DNA from: Combretum micranthum
Taxonomy: Eukaryota; Streptophyta; Magnoliopsida; Myrtales; Combretaceae
NCBI GenBank assembly: GCA_024138025.1
Contig: JAMXBD010000208.1
Coordinates: 124,001 to 188,000 of the forward strand
Direction of reading: 5' to 3'
Length of the DNA stretch: 64,000 nucleotides
Made by a program: the position numbers and the translations under genes. Of this stretch, positions 12,019 through 25,936 are shown one piece after another. Below the pieces are notes generated by a model. The model was not told where the DNA came from, made no database searches, and worked only from the letters and a program-made list of their open reading frames with translations. Within the stretch, counting starts at the first letter, position 1. Every line of letters begins with the position of its first letter.

Positions 12019-15000
12019 TGTCACGCCCCAAGGGGTAGCCTAAACGTGGCAGTCCGCCGTACACAATACTAAAGCCTAGGAATGACTACCTTAGTCATGC
12101 AAAGGCTTCCATATTATGTACAAGGCGTACATCACAACCAAGGGGACGCATCGGAGTAGCGCAATTTACATTGATAATAAATAAGTAACAAGGCAAAGAG
12201 AATACTTTAACATAAAACATAAGCATATCACATTTTAATCCTTAAGGGCATGTTCTTCTATTATCTTCAAATAAATATACGTCTCTAATCATATAGGTTA
12301 GCACATATAGAGAACCTTACAAAATTTCTTCATCGTATGATTCCATATCCTTAATCATTCGTCCATGACTTCCTTAATGTCATGATTCTCAAATTCGATC
12401 CACGAATATACCTGTTTCAATAAAATCTATAGGGGTATAAGCTACAACTAGCTTAGTGAGATATTCCTTTTCATTCGCACCATAATTTCAAACAAGTTTA
12501 TTTATTTAATCACACATATGCTATGCATACAATGCAACAATCATATGATTACGCGAATATATATAGTCGTCCGGAAACCATATATAGAACGGATTTACCC
12601 CTCCGTATCAAAGGTTAGGGAATCGGGGTTGAAGGTCCTCGACCTTCTACTGCTAGTTCCTAGGTCCTCACCCACAGCGTTCGGTTGGCTCGGCTCCGAA
12701 CCTAGAGTCGCTTTCCCCGAGCGATTTGGATTCTCCAGGAAGGAACATGGCCTGTGGCACCGCACGATCACATCCAATCCAACTCTACGCGTAGGAGTAG
12801 CAGCCTTCAGAAATAGATGTGACTCGATGGATGCTATGCGTGAACGTTTTATTGTTCTTAGCTCAACCTTATTAAGGTTTATTAGGGGCGATCAATCCAT
12901 TTAGCAACAATAACAATCATACAAGTAAGTAACCAAAATTATTTAAACAAGCAGATCGAAGTTGCGATATTCTTAATTCTCAATTCACGCATAAACATAG
13001 AATCATATATATACGCATAATCCCGAAATCCCCAAATATATTCGTTTTTATCTTTTCTTAGTATACTAATGCTACTACATTACAAGCACAAGCAAGGTAA
13101 CGAAATTAGAAGGAATAACTCACTCGTCCATTTCGCTATCTTCTTAGTCGTAGTAATCCTCTGGGTAGGGTATCCTTGTATCCTTCGTCACCTAGACAAA
13201 AGAAATACCCGGGATAAGTCTTCCATGAATTTCTATTCTTGGAGATTCTAAACTTTACTTAAAATCGCGGTAAAATCGTATAAGAAGAAATTCCAACTTA
13301 AAATGGCCATAACTTGCTCATTTTAACTCGGAATTTCGCATATGATATACCGTTTTCTACCTATTCGAAAAGTTCTATCCATTTCTAAACTTATCTTGGT
13401 CATAAAAGGTCATTTGGGTTCCGAAAACGTCAGGTACAGATTTAAAACGAATTTTCTAAACTTTTGCAAAAATCCATTTTCTAACTCAACTCCATTTTAA
13501 AGAAAATCCTTTTGTAACAATATAAATATATATAGGTATGCTTACTTTATATGCAAAATCCCAATGGTAGTGTCTCAACAATTTATTTCATAAGACAATT
13601 CATTTAAACCTTAGTTTTGAAAATTTCCTTTCAAGTACCTAAAGAAACTTTATATTTTTCCTAGGTTGTTATAAATGAGTATATTTTTTATTTTCTTCAT
13701 TTCTTCTTCCAAAACAAGTTGAAATTTTCCTTAATCCTTTAGTCTTGTATTAAATTTTCCTTCTAGTGATTAAAGTTCAAATTCATCAAAAGTATATTGA
13801 GTTGATAAAAACCTTTTTATAAATTTTTGTATTTAGGATGGTTTTTAGAAAAATGAATCTTGTCTTCTTATATTTATTTCTATAAGCTTTTGCTTTCTAA
13901 AACTTGTTCTTTCATTTCTTTGAAAGGAATCATCTTCATTGATAAAATCCATTATTGCTAACCTTACTTTATTTATATTCTTTTGAAAACAAGTTCTTTC
14001 TTTTAAAAATCGTTACTTTTCCTAAGTGGGTTCCTCATGAGTTGATTTTTATATTAACTTTGAAAACTAGTTTGTTCCTTAGTTTTAGAAAAGAATTTGA
14101 GTCTCAAACTTTCAATATGAACGATTTATTTTTCTTAGATTACCATAAAATACAAGGAAAATATTTATTTATGTTTTCTTGGTAAAACTATCTCTGTTAT
14201 TTAAGAAAACTTGAGAAAACTTGTATTATTCTATTTCTAGGTTGTTGATAATAACTTCATGTTTTTGTGGTAAATCATATAATTGGAAACTTAGCTTTGA
14301 GTTTATTTAGCAAAACAAGATTCTATTTTTAGACTAGTTGAGACATTAACATTACGCAAATGCAATTATCATGAGCATATAAAATAATAAGAACATAAGG
14401 AAATACTAAAAATAATTAATGAGCAAGAAAATAAAATATCAAGCATTGAGAACCTTAGCTTCATCAAGGAATCCCGATCAAGTATTGGAGCCTTAGCTTT
14501 ATCAAGGCATCCCGGGACTAAGAATGGACTAGTCCCGAAAGACAAAAATAAATAATCAAAAGGTTGTTTTGACTTGATATGGACAAGTCTAAGACTAGAA
14601 AGACTAGTCTTAATAAAATCAATAAATTGCATAACTTGAATGTATATAAATAACTAAATGAGCTTATATGCTCTAAATGAATATATATACATAATATACA
14701 TAATATAAGTTAGATTAGAAGCAAATAATAACAATAATAACAACATAATAAAATAGGAAGCTTATGTACAAGAACAAAACATGAACATGTTGTTGCTTTT
14801 ACTACTCATATGAGTTTCAAAACAACACCATAGTCATGTTAAGTTACATGACATGGATGAATAATAGATGGAAGAAATATTACCTAAGGTATGTAAGAGA
14901 TATGGAGATGGTAAAAGAAATGGGTATTATATGAGTAGTGATATGTGGTAGATGGTTTATGTATGAGGCATGATTTTTGTGAGGAATTGATTTGAGAGAG

Positions 15001-16300
15001 TTTTGGTAGAGAGAATTCTTGATGAGAGAATTTGTGGAGAGATTTTGAGAGAGTTTTGGTAGTGTAAAGAATTGTGTGAAAGAATGGAAGAGGAAGGGGG
15101 TATTTATAGAATTTTTGGAGTGATTTTTGGATGTAATAAAATAAATTGAAAAAGAAAAATAATTGGATGCATGAGGGAACAATAGGCGCCGGTTTTGCTT
15201 TATTAGAGGGGGAAATTGATTTTATTTTATTTGTTTTGTGTAATAAAGAAGTAATGTGTAAAGTTGATGTGATTAAAGGTGTATTGGAAATGAAAAAAGT
15301 AAGAAAATAGATACGTAGGTGTAAGAAATAGGTGTAAGAAAAAGTAGAGATAGGTGAATAGTAATGAATAGTAGACTAGACAATTAAAGTACCGGTAGTA
15401 ATAAAAATACACGTAATAATGCGATATCTGTAATTTTTAGCTATCGAAAAATTCCAAAACTGATATTTTTGGAATCCTTGTATTTTTACGAGTCTATTGG
15501 TATAAACGGAATATTTTTAATATTCCGAGCTCCGGAACACGCTTTTCGAGAACCGATCCCATTTGGGTCCGAAGGTCACTCAAAATTCGCGAATCTGATA
15601 TTTTTATGTTACCCTATATTATTGCGAACTATTCTAAGTTATTAACTTAATTTCGTTTTCTAGGGTTTCAAAATGCGGGATTACCGGATCTTAAACACTA
15701 GGGTTCGTTATAGGCTTGTTGACTTTTAGGATTCCATTTTCGTCGAGATATTCGTAAAATCGTATAATTTTTGAGTTTTGATCGTTTTAAATTTTAGCTC
15801 GAAATTTATGTTTTATTTTATTTTATTTGTGATTATTTAATAGTTTTTTTTTAGTTCTCGGAATCGTTTAACCGAGTCTAGGTTCATGAGTTGACTCGAT
15901 TTGACTTTTGTGGAAAATTTGGATTTTCTGATTCTAAAATTTTACTGAAGGAATTAGGATTTTATTATCTCGTTGTTAAGCGGTATTTGGATCTATTGTT
16001 TCGATTTGCGTTTTAGCAATTGGGTAGATTATCTAATCGACGTACGGACGTTGATTATATCGGTAATTGGACTTTATATTTTGTTTCAGCGGTTCTCGTT
16101 TTCTCAAGATTGAGAGAACTCATTTTTGTTCTCATTTGGAATTAAGTTTTAACTTGTTTCGATTTTTTTTTTTAGGGTTTCGTTTCTGGCGCTTGTCTTA
16201 ATTTAGAATTTGGTTTTAACTTTAGTCGATTTTTGGGATTTGAATTCTAAACTTTTAGAATTATTTTCTATGAATTATGAAAATTTTTGGGGGTTTACAA
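12019..16300 (-). repeat. 3' LTR of the LARD element (left copy)
   Basis: This is a 4282-bp direct copy of 20126-24404. A TATAAATA box on the minus strand is at 15101-15108. Several open frames are shared with the other LTR, including a 100-codon frame at 14880-15182 that is identical in both, as expected from copying of the LTR; none resembles a known protein. Confidence 0.92.
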
Positions 16301-16312
16301 CCTACCCACCTT
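16301..16312 (-). other. Polypurine tract of the LARD element
   Basis: Read on the minus strand this is AAGGTGGGTAGGT, directly upstream of the 3' LTR. A purine-rich tract here fits plus-strand priming. The rest of the internal region from 16313 to about 17390 has no recognisable coding. Confidence 0.7.
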
Positions 16313-17389
16313 AAAGAAAGTTTTGTCCTCAAAACTTGTTATGCATATGTAGGTTTTTAGAACTTTGATGAGAAATTGTTTGTCGTAATTCATCAATATT
16401 TATGATAATTGGAGTTTTGTCTCACATTTATTTTGTTGGAACGGTATTATGAATTTATTAAGTTGTTTCCTTAATCTTTATACATTTGATACCTTCTTTA
16501 GTTTTACTTCCATAAAAAGGGTTTGGAAGTTTATCGTTGTTCTTGAATTTATTCTTTCGTATTTTTCTATTTCTTAAGTATCTTTAGTCAGATATCGGAA
16601 TTTCGTTAATCTTGTGCGTTTAATATTTTATGCAATATAGCACATATAGAATCAATAAGATTTGGTTTCAGCGACCTTCAACCTTCACTTTATTTGACTC
16701 TTTTTGAAGAGTTTCAAACTCAACCGACACAGCAGATGACTGACGACTTGTCACTTGACTCGACTAAATTTTTGAACTGACGACAACTCGACACGACACT
16801 GGTATATTTACTTAACGAAGGAAGGTTGTAATTTCGCTCTCCCATTCTTATGTGAGTATATATATGGCATGCACGTATAAAATACGCAATGTTTATACTT
16901 ATTTCATATTGTTGTTTTATTCTTTACGTGGTCATCTTGACAAGGTTTGAGGTCAAGATGAAACAAATTTGGAATTTGCTTGTTGAGATTTTATCATTAC
17001 CGGTTCTAGCTTTTAGGCGGCAATAGTTATGCTTTTGATGTACTTTGTTTTTGGCGTGCTCAAGGTAAAATTGATTTGCCTTCTTCTTTTAGACATACAA
17101 AATTTTCGACAATCATATTTTTATTCCTTCTGTATTAAGGGAAAAGGTGACAATTACATAATCTGGTCATTACTAGCAAACTGTTTCTTTGGTCTAAACG
17201 GTACAACAAGAAATCTATTATCTAAGGGTAATCCGATATCGATTCGCATTCATGACTATCGTCTTCTTCTAAAACAGCGAATTCTATCTCTTGGTTGGCT
17301 TCCTCGCAAATCCATTTTCCTTGTAGGTTGTACACATGTATTCCTTGTGGGGGTATTGCTGAGTATCTCCCTTCCATATTTTTCTTCTT

Positions 17390-18470
17390 AGGACACTTCT
17401 TGGCAATATGTCCACTCCTTACAGATCAGACAAGTGGCAGAGGTTTTCTTTGGCATCTCATGACTTTGTGATTCGGACTCCCGCAGTAGTAACACTTGTG
17501 TTGAAGCTTGGGACACTGTCTTGGTTGATGTCCCTTTTTGCATTTCCAACATTGGGTATCAGTTTCTTTTTATCCTTCTTTCTACTCGGGCTGACCGATG
17601 TTTCGAGCTCATTGATTTGAGCTTAGCTAGGTTCACTTATAGATTCTTCCTCAATTATCATGACATTTCCTTCCGTCCTTCTCCTTTTCTTAGCACCATC
17701 CACAATTCGTGCTCTCTACTAGTTCTCGGAAATCTTTGATGTCAAATTCTATCAACTTGATACGAAGGTCTTCATCCAATCCTCCTAAGAAGACTTGCCT
17801 TTTTAGTTCCTCACTATCCTTATATGATTCGGGGGCATATTGTAACACTTACTGAACTCTGTTTCGTATTGTTCAAGACTACGGCCTCCTTGAGAAATAC
17901 TTAGGAAATCTGCACTAAATTGGATTCTCAAGCTTCCAGGGAAAAAGTTCTCCAAGAATTCATGCCTAAATGTCTCCCATGTGATTGGTGGTAGTAGCTC
18001 TCTACTTTTGGATTCCCACCATATTCTTGCATTGAACCTCAGCATAAAAGTCCCATATGTAAGCTGAAGATGTTGTGGTACTTCAAAAGCATTGAAAGAT
18101 CGTTCTATTTGTGCTAACCAATCATCAGCTTCATCCGGTTTTCCAAAAGCTCCATCAAAATATCGATTGCACTTAATGAACTCTGGCAACATACTTTGAT
18201 AAGGTTTGGTAATGTGGCTCAGCTAGTATGTTTCAATCGGTGGTGTTGGAACTTCTGGTGCTTTCTTGTGCAGGTACTGGTGTAGGCATAGCTGGCTTGT
18301 TGTGCGAAATTCCTTATGAGGTTGGCAAGTTGTTCGATGTTAGCTTGATCCATTCGGTTGGTTGGTTGTTGAGGTTCCTCCGGGTTCTCAGGTTCTACAG
18401 GGGGTATTTCTTGGTTGCATTGTGCACGAGTACGTCTCCTATTTGTTCTACAGGTTTTATTAAGCTAGTG
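17390..18470 (-). pseudogene. LARD gag module 2: Gag core plus zinc knuckles
   Basis: On the minus strand an N-terminal part (about 18470-18200, Gln/Asn-rich) leads into a Ty3/gypsy Gag core at 18192-17803. Its landmarks are DEADDWLAQIERSF, FMLRFNARIWWES, FLENFFPGSLR and LEQYETEFSKC, which match the order of the Retrotrans_gag domain. A zinc-knuckle array follows at about 17570-17400. One knuckle is canonical (CYYC....H....C); the one before it, CWKC...H....C, has one residue fewer; a third is broken by a stop. No protease follows. Gag of this kind would coat the element RNA, but this copy is disrupted. Confidence 0.8.
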
Positions 18471-18849
18471 TGAGATTCTTGAACTTTATTAAGTCTTAGC
18501 GTTTTTCGGAAAAACAATCGAGAAATATGCTAATAAAATGAGTACGGAAATGAATACAAATATTTGAAAATTGACTGAAATCATAATAAAAAGGAAATTC
18601 ATATCATTAAAATAAATACATGGAAACAGAAGGAAGACTTAAATACTTCCTTTACAAAAGTTCAAAGAAAGGATGCAAAACATAATTAAAATTTCAAATC
18701 ATTACATAACAACATATACATCTTTGTTTAATCTTTTTACAAAAGCATTTCTCCTATCGGTATATTAAAGCTTTTACGGAAGGTTTAGCGTCCATTCCTG
18801 CTTCGGATTGCTCTTCACAGGGTAGGAATATTTCCTTGATTACTTGATC

Positions 18850-19595
18850 CTTCGTCTTCATTATCAGTAACTTTTTCTTTTCCTTTGTGGTGAGATTGGT
18901 GGTAGGATCTCTAGACGAAGTCCCACATTCTTCTTGGATGGGTCATCTCTTTCGGGGACTGAGATGGGGTCGTCCCATAAACCTTGCGTCTTTAGATCTT
19001 CACGTACATAGAGGTACCACACCTTGCACATGTAGCATGTTTCCTGGCATTTGTAGGGTAATTCTTGGTCCTACAGATGAGACGACTGCATACGTAGCAT
19101 TTCCTTATTGTTGTTGGGTAATTGTTGGCACTGTGTTTTCTCTTTGCATGACCAGAATAGATAGTGTTCTTCTTAGGACAATTAAGGATTTTGTGGTCTT
19201 GTTTCCACAGAAGTAACACTTGTACTGCAGTTGTGGGCAACTTTTGGGGAAATGTCTTCCTTCACACTTCCAACATCTGACCTTAGGGGTTGCGGAATCC
19301 TTAAGAGGTTGAGTGTTTATGCTTCTTAGCCTGTGGTTCAGGATTGGCATGAAGGAAGGGACTTGTGCTACTGGTGTTGCTCCGAGTTGAGGTCTTATAA
19401 CCGGAGGGGTGCAGAGGTTATGGGTATTTGTTGTATATAAGTCCTTATCGTCTCTTCTAGACGTCTTATGGTGGTCAAGAGTTCTTGAGTTAGATCTTGT
19501 GGTGGGAGTGCTGGTTCTTGTTGTTCTTCGAGAGGGGTGCTTGATTGTGGCATAACTTCCTCGGGTAGCTTCCTAGAACCAAACGAAGCGATCAT
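18850..19595 (-). pseudogene. LARD gag module 1: N-terminus and knuckle array, no core
   Basis: The minus frame starts at an ATG at 19593-19595. An N-terminal peptide follows, rich in Glu and Gln with a helical segment (ELLTTIRRLEETIRTYIQQ). After a gap with stops, 19350-18992 encodes at least four degenerate zinc knuckles: CWKCEGRHFPKSC, then CYFCGNK, later CYVC and CARC, several missing His or Cys. The central Gag core seen in module 2 is absent. This looks like a second, internally deleted gag lying between the primer site and the better gag, probably a duplication. I cannot exclude one original gene rearranged later. Confidence 0.6.
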
Positions 19596-20105
19596 TAGAT
19601 ATTTTCTTTATTTCGAGTTTTACGCACAAGTTATTTGTTTTTAAGAAAAGAGAAGCGTTATAGACTTTTGTTTGTCTGATTAAAGGTTAACGTAGGTACT
19701 TAATGTTATTTACCTAAGGGTCTTACTTGTAAAAGAGGCATTATACTTAAATTGCTCCTAATTGGTCTTGAATAGGGTTACTATGCATTAAGGCTTATCA
19801 ATCTTGCTAAGGTAGGCTTACTATGTTTATTCTATATCTAAATTCTAAGTCTCCTTCATGTTTTCTCCATATTTCTGCTATGTTCTATCTCCAAGTCATT
19901 CTTTCTCAATCTTGGGTCATCTTAGGGTAAATCTATTCATGTGATACTTCCATTTCGTATTTCACTAAATATCCTCCAATTCATGCATAAGTATTTCCTG
20001 CCTTCTTCTAATATTCTCAAGATAAAGTTCTATTCTTAGACATAAGATCAAGTCCTACCACTCTATACTTCTAATATCCTGTTTCTTAATTCCCAAAACC
20101 TTGTT

Positions 20106-20117
20106 GCTCTGATACCA
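20106..20117 (-). other. Primer-binding site (tRNA-Met) of the LARD element
   Basis: The minus strand reads TGGTATCAGAGC, separated from the right LTR by eight bases. This fixes the element orientation as minus. Confidence 0.9.
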
Positions 20118-20125
20118 ACTTAAAC

Positions 20126-23100
20126 TGTCACGCCCCGAGGGGTACCCTAAACGTGGCAGTCCGCCGTACACAATACTAAAGCCTAGGAATGACTACCTTA
20201 GTCATGCAAAGGCTTCCATATTATGTACAAGGCGTACATCACAACCAAGGGACGCATCGGAGTAGCGCAATTTACATTGATAATAATAAGTAACAAGGCA
20301 AAGAGAATACTTAACATAAAACATAAGCATATCACATTTCAATTCTTAAGGGCATGTTCTTCTATTATCTTCAAATAAATATACGTCTCTAATCATATAG
20401 GTTAGCACATATAAAGAACCTTACAAAATTTCTTCATCGTATGATTCCATATCCTTAATCATCCGTCCATGACTTCCTTAATGTCATGATCCTCAAATTA
20501 ATCCACGAATATACCTGTTTCAAAAAATCTATAGGGGTATAAGCTACAACTAGCTTAGTGAGATATTCCTTTTCATTCGCACCATATTTCAAACAAGTTT
20601 ATTTATTTAATCACACATATGCTATGCATACAATGCAACAATCACATGATTACGCGAATATATATAGTCATCCGGAAACCATATATAGAACGGATTTACC
20701 CCTCCGTATCAAAGGTTAGGGAATCGGGGTTGAAGGTCCTCGACCTTCTACTGCTAGTCCCCAGGTCCTCACCCACAGCGTTCGGTTGGCTCGGCTCCGA
20801 ACCTAGAGTCGCTTTCCCCGAGCGATTTGGATTCTCCAGGAAGGAACATGGCCCGTGGCACCGCACGATCACAGCCAATCCAACTCTACGCGTAGGAGTA
20901 GCAGCCTTCGAAATAGATGTGACTCGATGGATGCTATGCGTGAACGTTTTATTGTTCTTAGGTCAAACCTTATTAAGGTTTATTAGGGGCGATCAATCAA
21001 TTTAGCAACAATAAACAATCATACAAGTAAGTAAACAAAATTATTTAAACAAGCAGATCGAAGTTGCGATATTCTTAATTCTCAATTCACGCATAAACAT
21101 AGAATCTATATATATACGCATAATCCCGAAATCCCCAAATATATTCGTTTTTATCTTTTCTTAGTATACTAATGCTACTACATTACAAGCACAAGCAAGG
21201 TAACGAAATTAGAAGGAATAACTCACTCGTCCATTTCGCTATCTTCTTAGTCGTAGTAATCCTCGGGTAGGGTATTCTGTATCCTTCGTCACCTAGACAA
21301 AAGAAATACCCGGGATAAGTCTTCCATGAATTTCTATTCTTGGAGATTCTAAACTTTACTTAAAATCGCGGTAAAATCGTATAAGAAGAAATTCCAACTT
21401 AAAATGGCCATAACTTGCTCATTTTAACTCGGAATTTCGCATATGATATACCGTTTTCTACCTATTCGAAAAGTTCTATCCATTTCTAAACTTATCTTGG
21501 TCATAAAAGGTCATTTGGGTTCCGAAAACGTCAGGTACAGATTTAAAACGAATTTTCTAAACTTTTGCAAAAATCCATTTTCTAACTCAACTCCATTTTA
21601 AAGAAAATCCTTTTGTAACAATATAAAATATATATAGGTATGCTACTTTATATGCAAAATCCCAATGGTAGTGTCTCAACAATTTATTTCATAAAACAAT
21701 TCATTTAAACCTTAGTTTTGAAAATTTCCTTTCAAGTATTAAAGAAACTTTATATTTTTCCTAGGTTGTTATAAATGAGTATATTTTATTTTCTTCATTT
21801 CTTCTTCCAAAACAAGTTGAAATTTTCCTTAATCCTTTAGTCTTGTATTAAATTTTCCTTCTAGTGATTAAAGTTCAAATTCATCAAAAGTATATTAAGT
21901 TGATAAAAACCTTTTTATAAATTTTTGTATTTAGGATGGTTTTTAGAAAATGAATCTTGTCTTCTTATATTTATTTCTATAAGCTTTTGCTTTCTAAAAC
22001 TTGTTCTTTCATTTCTTTGAAAGGAATCATCTTATTGATAAAATCCATTATTGCTAACCTTACTTTATTTATATTTTGAAAACAAGTTCTTTCTTTTAAA
22101 AATCGTTACTTTTCCTAAGTGGGTTCCTTATGAGTTGATTTTTATATTGACTTTGAAAACTAGTTTGTTCCTTAGTTTAAGAAAAGAATTTGAGTCTCAA
22201 ACTTTCAATATGAACGGTTTATTTTTCTTAGATTACCATAAAATACAAGGAAAATATTTATTTATGTTTTCTTGGTAAAACTATCTCTGTTATTTAAGAA
22301 AACTTGAGAAAACTTGTATTATTCTATTTCTAGGTTGTTGATAATAACTTCATGTTTTTGTGGTAAATCATATAATTGGAAACTTAGCTTTGAGTTTATT
22401 TAGCAAAACAAGATTCTATTTTTAGACTAGTTGAGACATTAACATTACGCAAATGCAAATATCATGAGCATATAAAATAATAAGAACATAAGGAAAATAC
22501 TAAAAATAATTAATGAGCAAGAAATAAAATATCAAGCATTGAGAACCTTAGCTTCATCAAGGAATCCCGATCAAGTATTGGAGCCTTAGCTTTATCAAGA
22601 CATCCCGGGACTAAGAATGGACTAGTCCCGAAAGACAAAAATAAATAATCAAAAGGTTGTTTTGACTTGATATGGACAAGTCTAAGACTAGAAAGACTAG
22701 TCTTAATAAAATCAATAAATTGCATAACTTGAATGTATAAATAACTAAATGAGCTTATATGCTCTAAATGAATATATATACATAATATACATAATATAAG
22801 TTAGATTAGAAGCAAATAATAACAATAATAATAACAACATAATAAAATAGGAAGCTTATGTACAAGAACAAAACATGAACATGTTGTTGCTTTTACTACT
22901 CATATGAGTTTCAAACAACACCATAGTCATGTTAAGTTACATGACATGGATGAATATGAGGGAAGAAATATTACCTAAGGTATGTAAGAGATATGGAGAT
23001 GGTAAAAGAAATGGGTATTATATGAGTAGTGATATGTGGTAGATGGTTTATGTATGAGGCATGATTTTTGTGAGGAATTGATTTGAGAGAGTTTTGGTAG

Positions 23101-24404
23101 AGAGAATTCTTGATGAGAGAATTTGTGGAGAGATTTTGAGAGAGTTTTGGTAGTGTAAAGAATTGTGTGAAAGAATGGAAGAGGAAGGGGGTATTTATAG
23201 AATTTTTGGAGTGATTTTTGGATGTAATAAAATAAATTGAAAAAGAAAAATAATTGGATGCATGAGGGAACAATAGGCGCCGGTTTTGCTTTATTAGAGG
23301 GGGAAATTGATTTTATTTTATTTGTTTTGTGTAATAAAGAAGTAATGTGTAAAGTTGATGTGATTAAAGGTGTATTGGAAATGAAAAAAGTAAGAAAATA
23401 GATATGTAGGTGTAAGAAATAGGTGTAAGAAAAAGTAGAGATAGGTGAATAGTAATGAATAGTAGACTAGACAATTAAAGTACCGGTAGTAATAAAAATA
23501 CACGTAATAATGCGATATCTGTAATTTTTAGCTACCGAAAAATTCCAAAACTGATATTTTTGGAATCCTTGTATTTTTACGAGTCTATTGGTATAAATGG
23601 AATATTTTTAATATTCCGAGCTCCGGAACATGCTTTTCGAGAACCGATCCCGTTTGGGTCCGAAGGTCACTCAAAATTCGCGAATCTGATATTTTTATGT
23701 TACCCTATATTATTGCGAACTATTCTAAGTCATTAACTTAATTTCGTTTTCTAGGGTTTGAAAACGCGGGATTGCCGGATCTTAAACACTAGGGTTCGTT
23801 ATAGGCTTGTTGACTTTTAGGGTTCCGTTTTGATTTCCGTTTTCGTCGAGATATTCGTAAAATCGTATAATTTTTGAGTTTTGATCGTTTTAAAATTTTA
23901 GCTCGAAATTTATGTTTTATTTTATTTTATTTGTGATTATTTAATAGTTTTTTTTAGTTCTCGAAATCGTTTAACCGAGTCTAGGTTCATGAGTTGACTC
24001 GATTTGACTTTTGTGGAAAATTTGGATTTTGTGATTCTAAAATTTTACTGAAGGAATTAGGATTTTATTATCTCGTTGTTAAGCGGTATTTGGATCTATT
24101 GTTTCGATTTGCGTTTTAGCAATTGGGTAGATTATCTAATCGACGTACGGACGTTGATTATATCGGTAATTGGACTTTATATTTTGTTTCAGCGGTTCTC
24201 GTTTTCTCAAGATTTGAGAGAACTCATTTTTGTTCTCATTTGGAATTAAGTTTTAACTTGTTTCGATTTTTTTTTTTTAGGGTTTCGTTTCTGGCGCTTG
24301 TCTTAATTTAGAATTTGGTTTTAACTTTAGTCGATTTTTGGGATTTGAATTCTAAACTTTTAGAATTATTTTCTATGAATTATGAAAATTTTTGGGGGTT
24401 TACA
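20126..24404 (-). repeat. 5' LTR of the LARD element (right copy)
   Basis: This is the 4279-bp partner of 12019-16300. Differences seen by eye are scattered substitutions and many single-base length changes in A, T, G or C runs, for example near 20249, 20282 and 20310. Confidence 0.92.
23192..23199 (-). promoter_or_regulatory. Candidate TATA box of the LARD 5' LTR
   Basis: TATAAATA on the minus strand, followed downstream by a C/T-rich stretch, is placed about 1.2 kb into the LTR from its 5' end. The same box is conserved in the other LTR. It is the best candidate for the element's core promoter. Confidence 0.45.
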
Positions 24405-24837
24405 GGTTGTGATCGAGTCTGTAAGCACATCATCATGAGAGAAAATTGAAGATCGATAGTATCATGCCCCCATCACAACTCGGACCAAGCTTGTACTTCA
24501 TGTTATGAGCATGATTGCACCTATGATCACATTGTCTACATAGAGAAATTGGAGTTGAGAGAATCATGGTCTATGTTACGTGTGTGACCTAGCTTATAAT
24601 ACATGTTGATACGCCTATGGCTTGCATTGTTTGAGAAATAATTTTTGTGATCATTGAGATCACAGTCCAAGTGATGACTATGATCAATAGTGTGATTTCA
24701 CGTCTTGTTTTCAAAGTTTAATATTTGGATAAATTACACCAAAATGTATCAATATTTGGGGGTAAGTTCATTAAAGTAATCCATGTTTCAAGTGATTAAA
24801 AAAAGGTATCGACATCTTGCAAAATGAACCAGACGAG

Positions 24838-25936
24838 TACAGCTGAGCATATGGGTCATGGCATATGGACCGACCCAATTAGCCAATTAAAAAAAGAGCC
24901 ATAGCTAATTTTTTTGGCCAGTTTAAATACAGGCTAAATTAAACTGGTATGTTTAATCAATGGGCTAAAGTAGGTTGGCCCATGACCAACCGAGCCGGTC
25001 CACGGACCAAATCTTTAAAAAAAAAAAGGGAAATGTTTTTAAGGGCACTGGTTTTATGAATAAAACTTTACCTAAGTAGTAAGACGTCTAACTTTGTCAT
25101 TTCCCTTTGCGTTCTTAAACAAGCATGTTTATAATTTTTTTTTCCTTCTTTCTAATTTTATTTGTACTAGCCTATAAAAACGTATTAGTTAATGGTTATA
25201 GATCAACAAAGAAAATTTTCCGACTTGAAAGAAATTGGGTTTTTGAGTGAAGTCCAATTTTTATCTTTTTGGTCTCGCATTCTATTTTCTCCGAGTTCGG
25301 AATTTATTTCCGCGAGTCCTTAGTTTCTGTTTAAAATATGAATGTCGGCTCGCTGTATAAAAGAAATTAAATCTTCTGTCGTTGTTTCCGTAATTGGACT
25401 ATTATATTCGAGGAGTCCTCCATCAGTTTTTAATATATGTTCCATGAATATCTTTGTAAATATATTTATATTTATCTTGCTCATCATCTGCATGTCTACT
25501 GTGGCTTGTGAATACTTTTCTTAGACAAGTCTTGCACCACAAACGATTTCTAGACATAACTTTTGGCCTCGCAATTATTTTGTGTATATTTTTCAACTCC
25601 GTATGATTTACCTATATACAATAAAAATATATATATACACATTAATGTAATAAAAAAATTTGAATAAAATATGTATATAAATATATATAAAATTATAACC
25701 TATCAATAAGTAATTAAAATAGTAATAAAATCAATCTTTGATAAATATAACCCTAAAATACATAAATATTCCAAATTTTACACAAATTAACATAAAAAAT
25801 AAAAAATTTTACATTTTGGCCAGTAGGCCACATTTAGCCCACAAGCTAGCTGTGGGCCAAGAAAGTATAACCCATTTAACCCACGGGCCAAAATGAACCA
25901 ACCCAACTTGCTACGCCCATTTGCGCACTTCTACTA
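24838..25936. mobile_element. hAT-type non-autonomous element (family B copy 1)
   Basis: The element is 1.1 kb, flanked by CAGACGAG (24830-24837) and CAGATGAG (25937-25944), an 8-bp duplication with one mismatch. The ends are inverted: TACAGCTGAGCATATGGG at left, and TAGTAGAAGTGCGCAAATGG reading inward from the right. Sub-terminal regions are rich in 'tgggcc/ggcccat' motifs; the core is AT-rich. No transposase is present. The element starting at 63533 belongs to the same family. It interrupts the gypsy 5' LTR. Confidence 0.78.

Larger units (their letters stand above)
12019..24404 (-). mobile_element. LARD-type non-autonomous gypsy element, gag only
   Basis: The element is 12,386 bp with two LTRs of about 4.28 kb, ends TGTCACGCCCC and GGGGGTTTACA on the + strand, and a perfect 5-bp duplication GGTTG (12014-12018 and 24405-24409). 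Orientation is minus: the primer site lies beside the right LTR and the polypurine tract beside the left. The 3.8-kb interior carries only Gag-like coding in two modules and no protease, RT, RNase H or integrase. The Gag core looks Tekay/Del-like. Long LTRs with a coding-poor interior define a large retrotransposon derivative. The LTRs are very similar with many one-base indels, so insertion into the gypsy LTR was relatively late. Confidence 0.9.

Noticed and set aside
12518..12904. 128-codon open frame, also present at 20619-21005
   Set aside because: It lies in the LARD LTRs, and the two versions diverge by frameshift at the C-terminal end. It is not a gene.
14880..15182. A 100-codon minus-strand open frame repeated identically at 22971-23273
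   Set aside because: Identity is explained by the two positions being the two LTRs of one element, copied from one template. The peptide is low in complexity and matches nothing I know.
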